From Bacteroidota bacterium (GTDB taxonomy: Bacteria; Bacteroidota; Bacteroidia; CAILMK01): 6,967 bases of DNA. Position numbers and translations under genes: made by a program. The notes below the pieces were generated by a model. The model worked only from the letters and a program-made list of their open reading frames with translations. It did no database searches and was not told where the DNA came from. Positions 5,151-6,967 of this stretch are shown piece after piece; positions within the stretch are counted from its first letter, which is position 1, and every line of letters begins with the position of its first letter. The DNA lies in contig JABDEJ010000095.1 of NCBI GenBank assembly GCA_013287095.1, forward strand, positions 1 through 6,967. The letters run 5' to 3'.

Positions 5151-5220
5151 TGTCCCCTATAAAGATCAAGCCCTGAAAGGGCGTAATACGGGATGTTCTT
5201 CGTCCTTAACAATGACATTG

Positions 5221-5314
5221 GTCCGTCGTCCGTCGTCTGTGGTCTGTCGTCCCTTTCCTGTCTATCGTCTATTGTCTAACGCCTGCCCCGCTGTGGCGGG
5301 GTCTAACGTCTCAC
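5221..5314 (+). repeat. 7-base-word repeat tract 3, overlapping the ABC gene 3' end
   Basis: After GTCC, words run in phase: GTCGTCC (5225), GTCGTCT (5232), GTGGTCT (5239), GTCGTCC (5246), CTTTCCT (5253), GTCTATC (5260), GTCTATT (5267), GTCTAAC (5274). A 20-base insert follows (5281-5300), then GTCTAAC again (5301) and GTCTCAC (5308). CCCCGC (5286-5291) and GCGGGG (5296-5301) form a hairpin with loop TGTG. Read on the minus strand the order of words, hairpin, GGCAGGC, three words and an AGGAAAG word parallels tract 1. It encodes the last 17 residues and stop of the ABC protein. Confidence 0.85.
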
Positions 5315-6967
5315 CTTCCTTCTGCTTCATAAACTGCATATCATACAATTTCTTGTAGAATCCATTCTTCGCCAGCAGTTGCTCATGCGTTCCAAACTCT
5401 TTTAATTCTCCCTTATCAAGCACCATGATCTTGTTGGCATGGCGGATGGTGGATAGCCGGTGGGCCACCACTATCGAAGTTCTTCCTTTCACCAGCGTCT
5501 CAATGGCTTGTTGTATCAGTTGCTCGCTTTCGGTATCAATAGATGAAGTGGCTTCATCCAATATCAGGATACTGGGCTTAAATACCAGTGCGCGAACAAA
5601 AGAAATAAGCTGGCGTTGCCCCATAGATAATGTGGCTCCGCGTTCCATAACAAGATAATCGTAACCACCCGGCAGGCGCGAAATAAAATCGTGAGCCCCT
5701 ACTAATTTGGCAGCGTTGATCACCTCCTCGCGGGTGATATGCTCATTGCGCAATGTGATATTTTCATAAACGCTACCTGCAAACAAGAACACATCCTGCA
5801 GCACCACGCTTATTTTTGAGCGCAAGGCCGAAAGCTCATAAGCGCGGATATCAACTCCATCTACTTTGATAGAACCTTTATTGATATCATAGAACCGGCC
5901 AAGTATGCTGATGGTGGAAGACTTACCGGAACCGGTGGCGCCTACTACGGCCAGTGTCTCGCCCGCTTTTACTTCGAACGATACATCTTTCAAAACATGA
6001 TCCTCGTGGTTATAGGCAAACCATACATGCTGGAATGCGATCTGGCCTTCGATCTGCGTGGGTGAATGGGTCCCGGTATTGGGTATTCGTTCATCTTTAT
6101 CCAGGAGCCTGAAAACCCTTTCGGCGGCCACGATGCCGCGCTGTATCACATTCACCTTGTCCGCAATAAAACGCAGGGGCCGGAATAACATGCTGATGTA
6201 TAAAAGAAAACCCGAGATGATACCCACACCAATTAAGGTCTCGCCCGGATGATGTTGCGTGATGATATCTCTTAATATCTGGTTGCTCGCCATCCATAAC
6301 ATGCAGCCGATAGCAATGGCGGAGCAAACCTCCACCGCCGGGAAGAAAAGGGAGTAATACCAGATACCGCGAATGGTGGCATCACGGAGGTCGGTGTTGA
6401 TCTTCACGAATTTTTTCATCTCCTTATCCTCCACCCCGAAAATCTGTATGATGCGCATACCGGTGATGTGCTCCTGTAAAAAGGCGTTCATGGTGCCTAT
6501 CTGCGTCCGCTCCTCCTGGAATGATTTCTTTACCCCCTCCTGGAACCAGCGGGTAAACCGCAACAGCACCGGCAATACCGCAATGCTCGCCAGCGTCACC
6601 GCCCAGTTGATCCAGAACATGACAGCAAGCACCGCAATGATGCTGAGTATATCTGCAAAAATGCCGATCAATCCCTCGCTAAAAGTATCGTTGATGGCCT
6701 CAATATCACTGATGGTTCGCGTAGTAGAAGTGCCGATAGGAGTGGTGTCAAAATATTGAAGACGGGAATGAATAACGTGGTCGTAAACTTTTACCCGCAC
6801 ATCCTTTACAATGCTCTGTCCCAGCCACGCAGTAACATAATTGAAAAGATACCGCAACGGCCCTTCAATCACCAACGATATCACCATCAAAATGGTCATT
6901 CTCTTCAAACCGTCAAAATCAAATGGCTTGGCCGTAATGTAACGATTGGTAGTATAAATAATGATAA
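5262..6967 (-). CDS. ABC exporter, fused permease-ATPase, 5'-partial (N-terminus outside window)
   Basis: The frame is open to the right edge (567 visible residues); upstream of the TTG at 6908 it continues as IIIYTTNRYITAKPFDFDG, so the TTG is not the start. About five hydrophobic segments lie in the first ~260 residues, and the first helix of the usual six is probably outside. The ATPase half is complete: Walker A GATGSGKSS (5916-5942), Q-loop VLQDVFLF, signature LSMGQ (a variant of LSGGQ), Walker B ILILDE with D-loop SSID, and H-loop VAHRLST. Such half-transporters (type IV exporters, MsbA-like) work as homodimers or heterodimers in the inner membrane, exporting lipids or drugs; the substrate cannot be read here. 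The family-like end is about LYDMQFMKQKE; the last residues, GETLDPATAGQALDNRR, come from a repeat. It converges with the AsmA-like gene. Confidence 0.92.
   Translation of the reverse strand, partial: IIIYTTNRYITAKPFDFDGLKRMTILMVISLVIEGPLRYLFNYVTAWLGQSIVKDVRVKVYDHVIHSRLQYFDTTPIGTSTTRTISDIEAINDTFSEGLIGIFADILSIIAVLAVMFWINWAVTLASIAVLPVLLRFTRWFQEGVKKSFQEERTQIGTMNAFLQEHITGMRIIQIFGVEDKEMKKFVKINTDLRDATIRGIWYYSLFFPAVEVCSAIAIGCMLWMASNQILRDIITQHHPGETLIGVGIISGFLLYISMLFRPLRFIADKVNVIQRGIVAAERVFRLLDKDERIPNTGTHSPTQIEGQIAFQHVWFAYNHEDHVLKDVSFEVKAGETLAVVGATGSGKSSTISILGRFYDINKGSIKVDGVDIRAYELSALRSKISVVLQDVFLFAGSVYENITLRNEHITREEVINAAKLVGAHDFISRLPGGYDYLVMERGATLSMGQRQLISFVRALVFKPSILILDEATSSIDTESEQLIQQAIETLVKGRTSIVVAHRLSTIRHANKIMVLDKGELKEFGTHEQLLAKNGFYKKLYDMQFMKQKEGETLDPATAGQALDNRR

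Larger units (their letters stand above)
4936..5220. repeat. REP-like hairpin cluster bounded by a 10-base inverted repeat
   Basis: CAATGTCATT (4936-4945) and its exact reverse complement AATGACATTG (5211-5220) bound the cluster. Inside are four short hairpins with a 3-base loop (TTC, or GAA on the other strand): 4989-5001, 5055-5067, 5102-5114 and 5170-5182. TAATATATTACGGCC (5044-5058) and GGCCGTAATATATTA (5111-5125) are a perfect 15-base inverted repeat, so two units face each other, each followed by a longer hairpin. The layout resembles REP/BIME-type elements, which are moved by RAYT transposases of the IS200/IS605 kind in other genomes; none is encoded here. It fills the gap between convergent genes. 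Bases 4855-4935 hold nothing recognisable. Confidence 0.8.

Noticed and set aside
4949..5176. Plus-strand 75-codon frame in the REP-like cluster
   Set aside because: It begins at TTG and is composed almost wholly of hairpin repeats; the translation has no protein-like pattern.
6373..6759. Plus-strand frame (128 codons) inside the ABC gene
   Set aside because: Antisense shadow of the permease half; its composition is explained by the opposite strand.
6906..6908. TTG as the start of the ABC transporter gene
   Set aside because: The frame continues to the right edge with family-like sequence (YTTNRYITAKPFD), and a first membrane helix would be missing with this start.

Overview
The window looks like chromosomal DNA from a member of the Bacteroidota, probably near the Sphingobacteriales or Chitinophagales. 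This rests on the style of the protein families, promoter-like sites of the TTG / TANNTTTG type, the dispersed palindromes and low-complexity intergenic repeats, and moderate G+C. The genus cannot be fixed from sequence reading alone.

Layout. Bases 1-598 (+) are the 3' part of a Fic-family protein that begins before the window. Bases 600-2450 are a gene-poor stretch of short, mostly minus-strand reading frames. These look like remains of toxin-antitoxin-type cassettes: a frameshifted small antitoxin-like gene (1677-1899), a small putative antitoxin (1507-1680), the first ~20 codons of a zeta-toxin-like P-loop gene (1431-1500), a regulator-like gene apparently cut before its DNA-binding end (1054-1428), and an intact-looking 57-residue protein (753-926). 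A lone plus-strand 52-codon gene (2020-2178) lies between inverted hairpins. Bases 2482-4854 (+) are a full-length 790-residue AsmA-like/DUF748-type envelope protein. Bases 5262-6967 (-) are most of an exporter-type ABC transporter (fused permease and ATPase) whose start lies past the right edge. The last two genes converge on a repeat-filled gap (4855-5261).

The most distinctive signal is in the repeats. Three tracts (544-701, 2362-2444, 5221-5314) are built from 7-base words of the form GTCNNNN (or NNNNGAC on the other strand), kept mostly in strict 7-base phase. Two of them contain a GC-rich hairpin at the same place in the array. The Fic and ABC genes, which are unrelated, both run into such a tract, read it in the same frame, and stop at the same word, giving similar C-terminal tails (RQALDVRR and GQALDNRR). 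A second repeat type, a cluster of REP-like hairpins bounded by a perfect 10-base inverted repeat (4936-5220), fills the convergent gap.

Functionally, the right half is envelope biology (an AsmA-like membrane-anchored protein and a lipid/drug-exporter-type ABC protein), although their convergent arrangement does not show a shared operon. The left half is a toxin-antitoxin-like graveyard next to a Fic gene with an intact catalytic motif. No RNA genes, CRISPR array or complete insertion sequence were seen.
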